Made by a program: the position numbers and the translations under genes | Shown here: in pieces, positions 23,086 through 32,003 of the stretch | Position numbering within the stretch: position 1 is the stretch's first letter | Layout: every line of letters begins with the position of its first letter | Origin: Oscillospiraceae bacterium | GTDB lineage: Bacteria; Bacillota; Clostridia; Oscillospirales; Ruminococcaceae | Direction: 5' to 3' | Length of the DNA stretch: 34,322 nt | Assembly: GCA_028689635.1 (NCBI GenBank) | Contig: JAQVCU010000022.1 | Span: 1 to 34,322, forward strand | The notes under the pieces: generated by a model | Told to the model about the DNA's origin: nothing | The model's database searches: none | The model's input: only the letters and a program-made list of their open reading frames with translations

Positions 23086-25479
23086 TCACAGGTTCCAGAT
23101 CTTGCGGGCGTATTCCTGCACGGCGCGGTCGGCGCAGAAGAAGCCGGATTCCGCCACGTTTTTCAGGGACATGCGCTGCCAGGCCATAGAGTCGGTATAA
23201 AGGGCCTGCACCTTCTGCTGGGCGGCGCGGTAGCTTTCAAAATCCGCCAGTACCATAAAGGGATCCCGCTTGAGCAGGGATTCGGTGATGTCGGGGAAGG
23301 TGCTGCCAGCGATGCCGGTATTCATCGCCAGAATGGCCTTTTTGATCAGAGGATCCCTCTCGCACAGGTCGAAGGGGTTGTAGCCGCGCCGGCGCAGGGC
23401 TTCCACCTCCTCGGTGGACATGCCGAAGAGCACCATGTTTTCCCGGCCCACGGCGTCGCAGATCTCCACATTGGCACCGTCGTAGGTGCCCAGAGTGACG
23501 GCGCCGGAGAGCATCAGCTTCATGTTGCCGGTGCCGGAAGCCTCGGTGCCGGCCAGGGAGATCTGCTCCGATACGTCGGAGGCGGGCATCAACAGCTCGG
23601 AGGTGGTGACAGAGTAGTTTTCCAGATAAACGATCCGCAGCACGTCGCGCACGGCGGGATCCGCCTCGATCATGGACTGGAGGGAGCAGATAAAGTTGAT
23701 GATCTGTTTGGCCAGGTAGTAGCCGGGGGCGGCCTTGGCCCCGAAGATAAAGGTGCGGGGGGCGATACTGGCGCCGGGGTTCTCTTTTAAATACTGATAC
23801 AGAGAAAGGATGTGCAGGGCGTTGAGATGCTGGCGCTTGTATTCATGCAGCCGTTTTACCTGCACGTCGAAGATGGAATCGGTGTTGAGGACAACGCCGT
23901 ACTGCTTTTTGACGGTGGCGGCGAAGGCCTCCTTGTTGGCCTTTTTCACCTGCGCCATTTTTTCCAGCACAGAGCTGTCGTCCAAAAAGCGGTTCAGGCC
24001 GGAGAGCTTCGAGAGATCTTTCAGAAACCCGTCGCCGATGCATTCCCGGATCAGCCCGGTGAGGGCGGGGTTGGACTGGACCAGCCAGCGCCGGGAGGCG
24101 ATGCCGTTGGTGACGTTGACAAATTTGTCCGGCGTGATGGAGTAGAAATCGTGGAAGGTCTCGTTCTTGATGATATCGGAATGCAGGCGGGAAACGCCGT
24201 TGACCTTGTGGGAGCCCATGACCGAAAGGTTCGCCATGCGCACGGTGCGGTTCATGACGATGGACATGCGGGCGATCTTATCCTGACCGGCATGATAGCG
24301 GTTTTCCAGCTCCCAGCAGAAGCGGCGGTTGATCTCGCAGGTGATCTGGTATACCCGGGGAAGCAGGGTCCGGAACAGATCCTCGTTCCAGGTCTCCAGC
24401 GCTTCGGGCATGACGGTGTGGTTGGTGTAGGAAAACACGCGGGAGGTAATGTCCCAGGCCTTTTCCCACAGGTAGCCGCAGTCGTCCAGCAAAATGCGCA
24501 TCAGCTCCGGGATGGCCAGGGCGGGATGGGTGTCGTTGAGATGGATGGCCACCTTGTCCGGCAGGTTATCCAGGGTGCCGTAGGTGGACATGTGGGTGTT
24601 GATGATGTCGCCGATGGAGGCGGCCACCAGGAAATACTGCTGGCGCAGGCGCAGGGCCTTGCCCTCGTTGTGGTTGTCGTTGGGGTACAGCACCTTGCTG
24701 ATGACCTCCGCCATGGAGTTCTGCCCCAGGGCGTTCATATAATCGCCGCGGTTGAAAGACTCCATATCGATGCCGGGGCTGACGGCCTTCCAAAGGCGCA
24801 GGCGGGACACGCCGCGGGAGGAATAGCCGGAGACCAGCATATCGCAGGGGACGGCTTTTACGGTGGTGTAATTTTTATAGTTGATGTGGTGGTAGCCCCA
24901 GTCCCAAAATTCGTCCACTTCGCCGCCGAAATGGACGTCCACCGCCATCTCGGTGTTGGGGATGAGCCATACGTCGCCCCCGGGCAGCCAGTAATCGGGC
25001 AGCTCGGTCTGCCAGCCGCCGATGATCTTCTGCTTAAAGATGCCGTATTCATAGCAGATGGAATAACCCATGGCAGGGTAATCCTGGGTGGCCAGGCCGT
25101 CCATAAAGCAGGCGCCCAACCGGCCCAATCCGCCGTTGCCGAGGCCGGGGTCCGGCTCCAGCTCGTAGAGCTGTTCGATGTTTACGCCCCAGTCCGCCAG
25201 GGCCTGGGTGAACATGCCCACGATCTCCAGGTTATAGAGGCTGTTTTTCAGGGAACGGCCCAACAGGAATTCCATGCAGAGATAGTACACCTGCTTGTTG
25301 CCGTGAGAATGGGTATAGGCCATAAAATCCTTCTGCTTTTCGTTGAGGATCTCTTTGACCAAAAGGGCGGAGGCCTTGTAAAACTGTTCGTTGGAAGCGT
25401 GCTGGGGATCGGTGGAGAACTGGCTTTGCAGATAGCCCGCAATGCCTTCTTTCAGTTCCGCTTTGCTGAAACCTGTCAT
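23086..25479 (-). CDS. glgP: Glycogen/maltodextrin phosphorylase GlgP
   Basis: Releases glucose-1-phosphate from alpha-1,4-glucan ends, using pyridoxal phosphate. The 797 residues fit the family (about 800). Signature stretches: GNGGLGRLGACFMDGLATQ, IHLNDTHPALAIPELMR, the PLP-lysine region EASGTGNMKLMLSGA and GTYDGANVEI. The ATG at 25479 is preceded by AAAGGAG at 11 bases; an in-frame extension upstream would read through the structured leader and lacks homologous character, so it is rejected. First gene of a three-gene operon with its own promoter and a 160-base leader. Confidence 0.97.
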   Translation of the reverse strand: MTGFSKAELKEGIAGYLQSQFSTDPQHASNEQFYKASALLVKEILNEKQKDFMAYTHSHGNKQVYYLCMEFLLGRSLKNSLYNLEIVGMFTQALADWGVNIEQLYELEPDPGLGNGGLGRLGACFMDGLATQDYPAMGYSICYEYGIFKQKIIGGWQTELPDYWLPGGDVWLIPNTEMAVDVHFGGEVDEFWDWGYHHINYKNYTTVKAVPCDMLVSGYSSRGVSRLRLWKAVSPGIDMESFNRGDYMNALGQNSMAEVISKVLYPNDNHNEGKALRLRQQYFLVAASIGDIINTHMSTYGTLDNLPDKVAIHLNDTHPALAIPELMRILLDDCGYLWEKAWDITSRVFSYTNHTVMPEALETWNEDLFRTLLPRVYQITCEINRRFCWELENRYHAGQDKIARMSIVMNRTVRMANLSVMGSHKVNGVSRLHSDIIKNETFHDFYSITPDKFVNVTNGIASRRWLVQSNPALTGLIRECIGDGFLKDLSKLSGLNRFLDDSSVLEKMAQVKKANKEAFAATVKKQYGVVLNTDSIFDVQVKRLHEYKRQHLNALHILSLYQYLKENPGASIAPRTFIFGAKAAPGYYLAKQIINFICSLQSMIEADPAVRDVLRIVYLENYSVTTSELLMPASDVSEQISLAGTEASGTGNMKLMLSGAVTLGTYDGANVEICDAVGRENMVLFGMSTEEVEALRRRGYNPFDLCERDPLIKKAILAMNTGIAGSTFPDITESLLKRDPFMVLADFESYRAAQQKVQALYTDSMAWQRMSLKNVAESGFFCADRAVQEYARKIWNL

Positions 25480-25500
25480 AATCGTTTGTGCTCCTTTCCG

Positions 25501-25627
25501 CTGCCGCAGGGGCAGATGACCCGCCTGAGCGGGACGATAAAAACGGGAGAGTCCGTCGCCGTCGGGCGGGAAAGCTTCCGGGAAAGCTGTATCGGGATAA
25601 AAGCCCGGCCCCAAAAGAAGGGCGGGC
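25501..25627 (-). promoter_or_regulatory. Structured glgP leader with candidate attenuator
   Basis: From the predicted start (about 25642) the transcript holds GCCCGCCC, loop, GGGGCCGGGC then TTTTATC (25599-25627), which looks like a weak intrinsic terminator. Closer to the gene are hairpins CCCGC-TCAG-GCGGG (25520-25533) and CTGCC-CCTGC-GGCAG (25501-25515), the latter abutting the Shine-Dalgarno. GGGAAAGCT is also directly repeated at 25568 and 25580. No known riboswitch class was recognised. Confidence 0.4.
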
Positions 25628-25648
25628 CGCGGGGATACTAACGCTTTT

Positions 25649-25677
25649 ATTATATACTTCGGAACTATCAATTACAA
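25649..25677 (-). promoter_or_regulatory. Promoter of the glgP operon
   Basis: TTGTAA (25672-25677), a 17-base spacer and a perfect TATAAT (25649-25654), within an AT-rich island. Confidence 0.75.
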
Positions 25678-25721
25678 TAAAAACCAGGAAAAGGGGACGT
25701 TTTTGACGTTTTCGCAAAAAT

Positions 25722-25736
25722 GAAGCGGTTACCGCT
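25722..25736. promoter_or_regulatory. 15-bp palindrome between glgP and zapA promoters
   Basis: AAGCGGT-T-ACCGCTT has perfect 7-bp arms. It lies 45 bases upstream of the glgP -35 box and 23 bases before a plus-strand TATAAT (25759-25764) that may serve zapA. The one-base centre rules out an RNA hairpin, so a LacI-type or other dimeric operator is likely. Confidence 0.45.
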
Positions 25737-25837
25737 TTTTTCCGGCGGGAAAATGTACTATAATAAAAGACAAATATGGCAGGATGTTATCAATAATTTT
25801 TGCCGCGCCTGCGGGAGCGGGGAAACGGAGAAAAAAC

Positions 25838-26185
25838 ATGGTAAATCGCGTCAAAATCGAGATCTGCGGTTCCCGTTATAATATTGCCAGCCAGGAGCCG
25901 GAGGAGTATGTGCTGGAGCTGGGCAGCCAGCTCAACAACCAGGTCAAGGAGCTGGTGGCGGCCAATACGGCCCTGTCTGTCAACGACGCCCTGGTGCTTT
26001 GCGCCATGAGCTATCTGGATTCTTATAAAAAAGCCGAGGCCAACGCCGACCATATGCGCAACCAGCTGACGGAGTATCTGGAAGACGCCGCCCGGGCCCG
26101 CATCGAGGTGGACGAAGCCAGGCGGGAGGTGGAGCGGCTGACCCGCGCCATGGAAGCCCTAAAACACGGGCAGGAGAAGGCATGA
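25838..26185 (+). CDS. zapA: Cell division protein ZapA
   Basis: A small Z-ring-associated protein that cross-links FtsZ filaments. The 115 residues show the ZapA domain (VKIEICGSRYNIAS at 4-17, then LVAANTALSVNDALVLCAMSYLD) and a C-terminal coiled coil from about 63 to 110. The chosen ATG follows CGGAGAA; an upstream in-frame ATG overlaps the promoter and is rejected. The stop overlaps the start of the U32 peptidase gene by ATGA, a very common gene order in Firmicutes. Confidence 0.93.
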   Translation: MVNRVKIEICGSRYNIASQEPEEYVLELGSQLNNQVKELVAANTALSVNDALVLCAMSYLDSYKKAEANADHMRNQLTEYLEDAARARIEVDEARREVERLTRAMEALKHGQEKA

Positions 26186-28236
26186 AACAAAATATGGAAC
26201 TTTTAGCCCCGGCCGGCGGCCGGGAACAGCTTGTCGCCGCCGTGGCCTGCGGGGCCGACGCGGTCTATCTGGGGGCGGGGGCCTTCAACGCCCGCCGCAG
26301 CGCGGATAATTTTGACGGCGACGCCCTGCAGGAGGCGGTGCGGTACTGCCACGCCCGGGGGGTGAAGGTGCATCTTGCCCTCAACACCCTGGTGCTGGAG
26401 CGGGAGATGCCCAGCGCCATGGAATTGGCGGGCACGGCCTGCGAGGTGGGCGTGGACGCCATGATCGTGCAGGATCTGGGCCTGGTGCGGCTGCTGCGCC
26501 GCGCGGCCCCTTCCATGCCGCTGCATGGATCCACCCAGATGTCCATCCACAACCTGGCGGGCGCCCGGGCCTTGGAGGCCATGGGAATTTCCCGGGTGGT
26601 GCTGGCTCGGGAGATGAGCCGGGAGGAGATCCAAAAGGTGGCCCGGGGCACGGCGCTGGAGACCGAAGTGTTCGTCCACGGGGCGCTGTGCATGTGCCTT
26701 TCCGGGCAGTGCTATATGAGCTCCCTCATCGGGGAACGCTCCGGCAACCGCGGCCTGTGCGCGCAGCCCTGCCGGCTGCCTTTCTATGTCAAAGACCCGG
26801 CCCGCTGTGGGCTTTCCCTCAAGGACATGAGCCTGGTGGAATATTGGAAAGACCTGGAGGAGATCGGCGTTACCTCCGCTAAGATCGAGGGAAGGATGAA
26901 GCGGCCGGAATATGTCGCCGCCGCGGTGACCGCCTGCAAAAACGCCCGGGAGGGCTTGCCGGTGGACGCTGAAACACTACGAGCGGTATTTTCAAGGTCT
27001 GGATTTACTGACGGTTATTATACGGGCCGGTTGGGGAGCGGGATGTTCGGTACCCGGCAAAAAGAGGACGTCACCGCTGCCGCCGGTACCCTGAAGGATC
27101 TGGAAAAACTTTACGCCAAAGAGACGCCCCGGGTGCCGCTGGAAGCCCGTTTTACCATGGCGGCGGGCCAGCCCCTTTTCCTTGTGCTGAAGGATCCGGA
27201 AGGCAGGGAGGTCCGGGCCGAGGGCGAAGCGCCGGAGGCGGCGCTCTCCCGGCCTACCACGGCGGAGATGGCCCTGCAAAATCTCTCCAAACTGGGCGGG
27301 ACGCCTTATTTCTTAAAGGATCCGATCCTGCGGGTGGAGGACGGGCTGATGGCGCCGGTCTCCCGGCTGAACCTGTTGCGGCGGGAAGCGGTGGAGGCTC
27401 TGACGGCCCTGCGGGAACAGCCTGCCGCAGTTCCCTTTGCGGCGCCCCAAAGCTACGATTTCCCCAAAATGCTGCTGCTGCGCCGTCCGCTGCTGCGCGG
27501 GCGTTTTGCCAAGGCGGAGCAGATCCCCCAAAGCGCATGGGAGGCCCTGGAGCGGGTGATTTTGCCGGTGGGGGAGGCCCTGGAATTGCCCCAGGGCGGT
27601 TTTGCGCCGGAAAAGGCCGCTGTGGAGCTGCCCCGGATGATGTTTGACGAAGAGGCGGTGCGCCCCCTGCTGCAAAAGGCGCGGGAGCGCGGGATCACCC
27701 GTGCGGTGGCCGGAAACCTGGGCGCGGTGACGCTGGCCCGGGAGGAGGGCTTTGCGGTTTCGGGGGATTTTGGCCTAAACGCGGGCAACAGCTTTTCTCT
27801 GGAAACTTTGCGGGATCTGGGGGTGGAAGACGCCACCCTCTCCTTTGAGCTAAACCTGCAAAACGCCGTCTGCCTGGGCGACGTAATGCCCTTGGGGCTG
27901 CTGGGATACGGGCATCTTCCCATGATGGCGGTACGCAACTGTCCGGTGAAGGCCGAGGTGGGCTGTGTCGGCTGCAAGGGGTTCCCCCAACTGTACGACC
28001 GGCGCAAAAACGGCTTTTACGTCAGCTGCGGCGGGGCCCGTCAAGGGGCGGAGCTTTACAATCACCTGCCCTTGTATCTGGCGGATCGCCTGCGGGAGCT
28101 AAACGGTTTTTCCTTTCTCACCCTTTATTTTACGATGGAGACCCGGGAAAAATGTGCGGGCATTTTGGAGGAATACCAAACGGGCGGAAAGCGGGAGAAC
28201 ATCACCCGCGGCCTTTATTACCGCACCTTAAAATAA
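26182..28236 (+). CDS. U32 family peptidase with C-terminal DUF3656-like part (RlhA-related)
   Basis: Related to the collagenase-like U32 family; the E. coli relative RlhA makes 5-hydroxycytidine in 23S rRNA, so an RNA-modification role is plausible. The 684 residues begin ELLAPAGGREQLVAAVACGADAVYLG, the family N-terminus. The U32 signature EVFVHGALCMCLSGQC (about 161-176) and CAQPCRLPFY supply clustered cysteines, and a further cysteine set lies near residues 591-598 (VGCVGCKGFP). The middle (about 320-500) matches the long DUF3656-like insertion. Coupled to zapA by ATGA and followed by dut after 28 bases. Confidence 0.9.
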   Translation: MKQNMELLAPAGGREQLVAAVACGADAVYLGAGAFNARRSADNFDGDALQEAVRYCHARGVKVHLALNTLVLEREMPSAMELAGTACEVGVDAMIVQDLGLVRLLRRAAPSMPLHGSTQMSIHNLAGARALEAMGISRVVLAREMSREEIQKVARGTALETEVFVHGALCMCLSGQCYMSSLIGERSGNRGLCAQPCRLPFYVKDPARCGLSLKDMSLVEYWKDLEEIGVTSAKIEGRMKRPEYVAAAVTACKNAREGLPVDAETLRAVFSRSGFTDGYYTGRLGSGMFGTRQKEDVTAAAGTLKDLEKLYAKETPRVPLEARFTMAAGQPLFLVLKDPEGREVRAEGEAPEAALSRPTTAEMALQNLSKLGGTPYFLKDPILRVEDGLMAPVSRLNLLRREAVEALTALREQPAAVPFAAPQSYDFPKMLLLRRPLLRGRFAKAEQIPQSAWEALERVILPVGEALELPQGGFAPEKAAVELPRMMFDEEAVRPLLQKARERGITRAVAGNLGAVTLAREEGFAVSGDFGLNAGNSFSLETLRDLGVEDATLSFELNLQNAVCLGDVMPLGLLGYGHLPMMAVRNCPVKAEVGCVGCKGFPQLYDRRKNGFYVSCGGARQGAELYNHLPLYLADRLRELNGFSFLTLYFTMETREKCAGILEEYQTGGKRENITRGLYYRTLK

Positions 28237-28264
28237 CGCGCCCGGATGGGCTTGGAGGAATTTT

Positions 28265-28702
28265 ATGACCCTGAAGATCAAAAAGCTGCGGCAGAAAGCC
28301 GCAGTGCCTGCGACAGCCACCCCCGGCAGCGCGGGATACGACCTTTCCGCCTGTATCGATTCCCCGGTGGAGATCCCGGCGGGGGAGACCCGCACCATTC
28401 CCACCGGCATCGCCATTGCCCTGCCCTCCCGGGACTGGGGCGCCTTCGTGTTTGCCCGCAGCGGCCTTGGCATCAAAAAGGGGATCGTCCCGGGCAACTG
28501 CGTCGGGGTCATCGATTCCGATTACCGGGGGGAGATCCTGGTGGGGCTGCACAACCATTCTGCCGAAAGCTACACCGTTTTGCCGGGGGACCGCATCGCC
28601 CAGATGATCCTGCTTCCGGTGGGACATTTTGAGGTGGAGGAATGCGAGGATCTGGAGGATACGGCCCGGGGCTCGGGAGGCTTTGGTTCCACCAGCCGGT
28701 GA
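28265..28702 (+). CDS. dut: dUTP diphosphatase Dut
   Basis: Hydrolyses dUTP to dUMP, keeping uracil out of DNA. The 145 residues contain all five motifs of trimeric dUTPases: ATPGSAGYDL (17-26), FARSGLG, VGVIDSDYRGEI with the catalytic Asp, PGDRIAQMIL, and the C-terminal P-loop-like RGSGGFGST. GGAGG stands six bases before the ATG. Sits in the zapA-U32-dut-DUF4321-maf operon. Confidence 0.97.
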   Translation: MTLKIKKLRQKAAVPATATPGSAGYDLSACIDSPVEIPAGETRTIPTGIAIALPSRDWGAFVFARSGLGIKKGIVPGNCVGVIDSDYRGEILVGLHNHSAESYTVLPGDRIAQMILLPVGHFEVEECEDLEDTARGSGGFGSTSR

Positions 28703-28739
28703 TGCCGGCCCATTTTATGTTGGGGAGACGCTGACGATT

Positions 28740-29003
28740 ATGAAACGCAATCTGATCTTGATCTTTCTGCTGTTGGCCGGGGTGATCTTCGGGGCGCTGC
28801 TGGCTTCGATGACGGCGGATATCCCGTTTTTATCCTGGCTTTCCTTTGGGGATTCTGTGGGGATCGCCACAGAGAGCCCCATGATTTTGGACCTTTCCGT
28901 TTTAAAGCTGGCCTTCGGGTTTGAGCTGAAGGTCAACGTTGCCCAGATCATCTGCGTGATCCTGGCGATCCTTGCCTACAAGGGCCTGGGCCGCCGGCTG
29001 TAA
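28740..29003 (+). CDS. Small membrane protein, DUF4321 family
   Basis: An 87-residue protein with two hydrophobic segments (about 4-24 and 67-82), the latter in a VAQIICVILAILAYKGL stretch. The central part contains LDLSVLKLAFGFELKVN, typical of the DUF4321 family found before maf in Clostridia. Function is unknown. GGGGAGA precedes the ATG, and maf starts eight bases after its stop. Confidence 0.8.
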   Translation: MKRNLILIFLLLAGVIFGALLASMTADIPFLSWLSFGDSVGIATESPMILDLSVLKLAFGFELKVNVAQIICVILAILAYKGLGRRL

Positions 29004-29011
29004 GGAGAAAA

Positions 29012-29587
29012 ATGATGGAGAGAGAGATCCCGGTCCTGGCCTCCGCTTCGCCCCGCAGGCGGGAGCTGCTGCGCCTGTTGTACCCGGAGTTTGAAGTATA
29101 CGCCCCGCAGGCGGATGAGACCATTCCGCCGGGCCTGCCGGTGGAACAGGCGCCGGAACTGCTGGCCTGCCGGAAAGCTTTGGCGGCGGCGGAAAAGTTT
29201 GGCTCCCGCCTGATCGTGGCTGCGGATACCCTGGTGGCGGTCCAGGGATGCGCCCTGGGAAAGCCCGAAAGCCGCGCCGCCGCCGCGCAGATGCTGCGGC
29301 AGCTCTCCGGACGCGTCCACCAGGTGTATACCGGGGTGTGTTTGCGCCGCGGCGATGAGATGGTTTCTTTTACCCAATGCACCCAGGTGGAGTTTTATCC
29401 TCTTTCAGAAGAGGAGATCGAACGGTACCTCGACACCGGGGAGCCCATGGATAAAGCGGGCGCTTACGGGATCCAGGGAAAGGGTTCGCTGCTGGTCAAA
29501 GCCATTTCGGGGGATTATTTTAATGTGGTGGGGCTGCCCCTGGCCCGCCTGGCCCGCGCCCTGCGGGAAATGGAAAACAGAGCATAA
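29012..29587 (+). CDS. maf: Maf family nucleoside triphosphate pyrophosphatase
   Basis: Hydrolyses non-canonical or excess NTPs (dTTP/UTP type in this subfamily) and slows septation in some bacteria. The 191 residues show LASASPRRRELLR (8-20), ACRKA, AADTLV, GKPES and AGAYGIQGKGSLLV. The start has AAGGAGA five bases before two consecutive ATGs. It ends the five-gene plus-strand operon with a strong terminator just downstream. Spore-formers carry this family near their division genes. Confidence 0.95.
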   Translation: MMEREIPVLASASPRRRELLRLLYPEFEVYAPQADETIPPGLPVEQAPELLACRKALAAAEKFGSRLIVAADTLVAVQGCALGKPESRAAAAQMLRQLSGRVHQVYTGVCLRRGDEMVSFTQCTQVEFYPLSEEEIERYLDTGEPMDKAGAYGIQGKGSLLVKAISGDYFNVVGLPLARLARALREMENRA

Positions 29588-29598
29588 AAGAAAGATCG

Positions 29599-29631
29599 AA
29601 AGGCCGTCTGCATAAGGCAGACGGCCTTTTT
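29599..29631 (+). terminator. Terminator of the zapA-maf operon
   Basis: AAAGGCCGTCTGC, loop ATAAG, GCAGACGGCCTTT: a perfect 13-bp stem running into a T-run. Confidence 0.95.
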
Positions 29632-29706
29632 GCGTGGGTTTTGCAAAGAGGACGCTCGCCCTCCCCGCCGCTATGAAGAAAAAAGACAGGTTTTCCCATC
29701 CAAAAT

Positions 29707-29736
29707 ACATATCGAGCCGGGCCGGGCGCATATAGA
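29707..29736 (+). promoter_or_regulatory. Candidate sigma-E promoter of spoIIID
   Basis: ACATATC (29707-29713), 15 bases, then CATATAGA (29729-29736). Spacing and the CATA core fit the sporulation sigma-E consensus; the last bases of the -10 box do not. spoIIID is sigma-E-dependent in Bacillus. Confidence 0.4.
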
Positions 29737-29770
29737 TAGGTAAACGCGAGAGGGTGGGAGGTTTTTCAGC

Positions 29771-30031
29771 TTGAAAGGTTTACCGGAGGAGCGGGCCGTC
29801 GCATTGGGGCTTTATATTGTGGAAACAGGGGCCACCGTCCGGAATGCGGCCCGGGAGTTTCACATATCCAAAAGCACCGTACATAAAGACGTCAGCGAAC
29901 GGCTGAAAAAGATAAATCTGCCGCTGTATAAGCAGGTCAAAGCGGTGCTGGAGATCAACAAGCAGGAGCGGCATATCCGCGGGGGCATGGCAACCAGGGA
30001 AAAATATGCCCGGGAGCGGGAGCAAGGATAA
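29771..30031 (+). CDS. spoIIID: Sporulation transcriptional regulator SpoIIID
   Basis: A small mother-cell DNA-binding protein that switches many sigma-E genes on or off. The 86 residues include the helix-turn-helix ATVRNAAREFHISKSTVHKDV (about 22-42 of the chain) and the basic C-terminal region HIRGGMATREKYARERE. The start codon is TTG behind GGGAGG. Its presence shows that the organism, or its recent ancestor, forms endospores. Flanked by terminators on both sides, so it is transcribed alone. Confidence 0.95.
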   Translation: MKGLPEERAVALGLYIVETGATVRNAAREFHISKSTVHKDVSERLKKINLPLYKQVKAVLEINKQERHIRGGMATREKYAREREQG

Positions 30032-30040
30032 AGCAAAAGA

Positions 30041-30072
30041 AAAGGCAGAGCCGCTTTGGGCCCTGCCTTTTT
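30041..30072. terminator. Bidirectional terminator between spoIIID and glmS
   Basis: AAAGGCAGAGCC, loop GCTTT, GGGCCCTGCCTTT with one A-C mismatch, flanked by A-run and T-run. Confidence 0.85.
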
Positions 30073-30082
30073 GTTTGTCAGG

Positions 30083-31900
30083 TCATTCCACCGTGACGGA
30101 TTTTGCCAGGTTGCGGGGTTTATCCACGTCGCAGCCGCGCAGGACGGCGGCGTGGTAGGACAGCAGCTGCAGCGGGATCACCGAGAGCAGCGGCATAAAC
30201 AGGTCGGAGGCGTCCGGCAGGGAGACGCGGTGGGCATAGACGCCGGGATCTGCCGCGGCGCTTTCCCGGCAGATCAGCAGCACCCGGGCCCCGCGGGCCT
30301 GAACCTCTTTGATGTTGCTTACCGTTTTGGGCAGCAGCGCCGTCTGAGTGGCCAGGGCCACCACAGGCACCCCCGGCGTTACCAGGGAGATGGTACCGTG
30401 TTTAAGCTCTCCGGCAGCGTAGGCTTCACAGTGGATGTAAGAGATCTCCTTAAGCTTGAGGGAGCCTTCGCAGCAAAGGGGATAATCAAAGCCGCGGCCG
30501 ATAAAGAACAGGCTGCGGATCTCCTGATAATCCCGGGCGATCTCCAAAAGCGCGGGGGAGAGCTCCAGGCAGCGGACGGTTTTTCCGATGGTTTCCAACA
30601 GCTCCGCCGTAAGAGAGCGGGCTTCCCCGGCTTCGATACGGCCCTTTTCCAGGGCGATGCGGATCCCCAGCAGATAGAAGATGCCCAGCTGCACCGAATA
30701 AGCTTTGGTGCTGGCGACGGCGATCTCCGGGCCGGCATAGGTGTACAGGACGTGATCGGCCTCCCTGGCGATGGTGGAACCCGCCACATTGACGATGGCG
30801 AGCACCGGACAGCCCCGTTCCTTGGCAAGGCGCAGGGCGGCCAGGGTGTCGGCGGTCTCTCCGGATTGAGACACGACGACGACCAGATGCCGCGGGGTCA
30901 GGATCGGGTCGCGATAGCGGAATTCCGAGGCGATATCCACGTCCACCGGCAGCCGGGCAAGCTTTTCGATGACCATCCGGCCCACCATCCCGGCATGCAT
31001 GGCAGTGCCGCAGGCGATGACCTGGACGCGGTCGAATCCCTGGAAAAAGCCGTCCGGGATCCCGTCGGCCTCAAAGCTGGGCAGGCCGGAGAGCACCCGG
31101 GGATGCACCGTGTTTTTCAGCGCTTCGGGCTGCTCATAGATCTCCTTGAGCATAAAATGGGGATAGCCGCTTTTTTGAGCCTGTTCCACGCTCCAGCTGG
31201 CGGTGAGGATCGTTTTTTCCACCGTGCCGCCGTCGGGGCCCCACACAGTGGCGCCCTCCGGGGTAAGGCGGACGATCTCCTCCGCCTCCAGGGTGAAATA
31301 GCGGTGGGTATGCCGCAGCACGGCGGTGACGTCGGAGGTGATGAAATTCCCTTCCTCGCTGAGGGCGACGATGAGGGGGCTGCCCCGGCGGATGGCGTAT
31401 ACCTCGCCGGGACGGTCGGCGAAGAGGACGCCGAAAGCGAAAGCGCCTTCCAGCAAAGAGGACGCTTTGCGGATGGCTGCGGCGGGGTCGCCGTCGTAGC
31501 AGCTGTCCAGCACCTTGGCGGCGACCTCTGTGTCGGTTTGCGAGACAAAGGAATAGCCTTTTTGAGAAAGCTCGGCCCGCAGCTCCAGATAGTTCTCGAT
31601 GATGCCGTTGTGGACCAGGGAAAGCTTTTCCGTGGTGTGAGGGTGGGCGTTTTGGTCAGAGGGTTCCCCGTGGGTGGCCCAACGGGTATGGCCGATGCCA
31701 CAGGTCCCCTCCAGCGGGTAGCAGGCCAGCTTTTCCCGGAGGTTCTGCAGACGTCCCTGGGCTTTGACGGTGCGGATGGCGCCGCCGCAGAAAACGGAAA
31801 CACCGGCGGAATCGTATCCGCGGTATTCCAGGTTGCCAAGGCCTTCCAGCAGCATGTCAAGAGCCTGTTTGGAACCGGTAAATCCAACAATACCACACAT
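30083..31900 (-). CDS. glmS: Glutamine-fructose-6-phosphate aminotransferase GlmS
   Basis: Makes glucosamine-6-phosphate from fructose-6-phosphate and glutamine, the entry to peptidoglycan amino sugars. The ATG at 31900 gives MCGIVGF, where Cys2 becomes the N-terminal nucleophile; longer frames upstream would block that processing and are rejected. The 605 residues comprise a glutaminase domain (about 1-240, with GHTRWATHG) and two SIS sugar-isomerase domains (IACGTAMHAG, VVSQSGETADTL, and FIGRGFDYPLCCEGSLKLKE split over two stretches), ending DKPRNLAKSVTVE. GAAGGAGA precedes the start. A glmS ribozyme upstream controls it by product feedback. Confidence 0.98.
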   Translation of the reverse strand: MCGIVGFTGSKQALDMLLEGLGNLEYRGYDSAGVSVFCGGAIRTVKAQGRLQNLREKLACYPLEGTCGIGHTRWATHGEPSDQNAHPHTTEKLSLVHNGIIENYLELRAELSQKGYSFVSQTDTEVAAKVLDSCYDGDPAAAIRKASSLLEGAFAFGVLFADRPGEVYAIRRGSPLIVALSEEGNFITSDVTAVLRHTHRYFTLEAEEIVRLTPEGATVWGPDGGTVEKTILTASWSVEQAQKSGYPHFMLKEIYEQPEALKNTVHPRVLSGLPSFEADGIPDGFFQGFDRVQVIACGTAMHAGMVGRMVIEKLARLPVDVDIASEFRYRDPILTPRHLVVVVSQSGETADTLAALRLAKERGCPVLAIVNVAGSTIAREADHVLYTYAGPEIAVASTKAYSVQLGIFYLLGIRIALEKGRIEAGEARSLTAELLETIGKTVRCLELSPALLEIARDYQEIRSLFFIGRGFDYPLCCEGSLKLKEISYIHCEAYAAGELKHGTISLVTPGVPVVALATQTALLPKTVSNIKEVQARGARVLLICRESAAADPGVYAHRVSLPDASDLFMPLLSVIPLQLLSYHAAVLRGCDVDKPRNLAKSVTVE

Positions 31901-32003
31901 ATTATAGTCTCCTTCTATTGTAAAAGAACAATGGAAGGCCCGCAAGGCATAAAAACCCAGCCCCGGCGAAACCGCCGCAGCAAAGAAAAGCCTTTTTCCC
32001 ACG

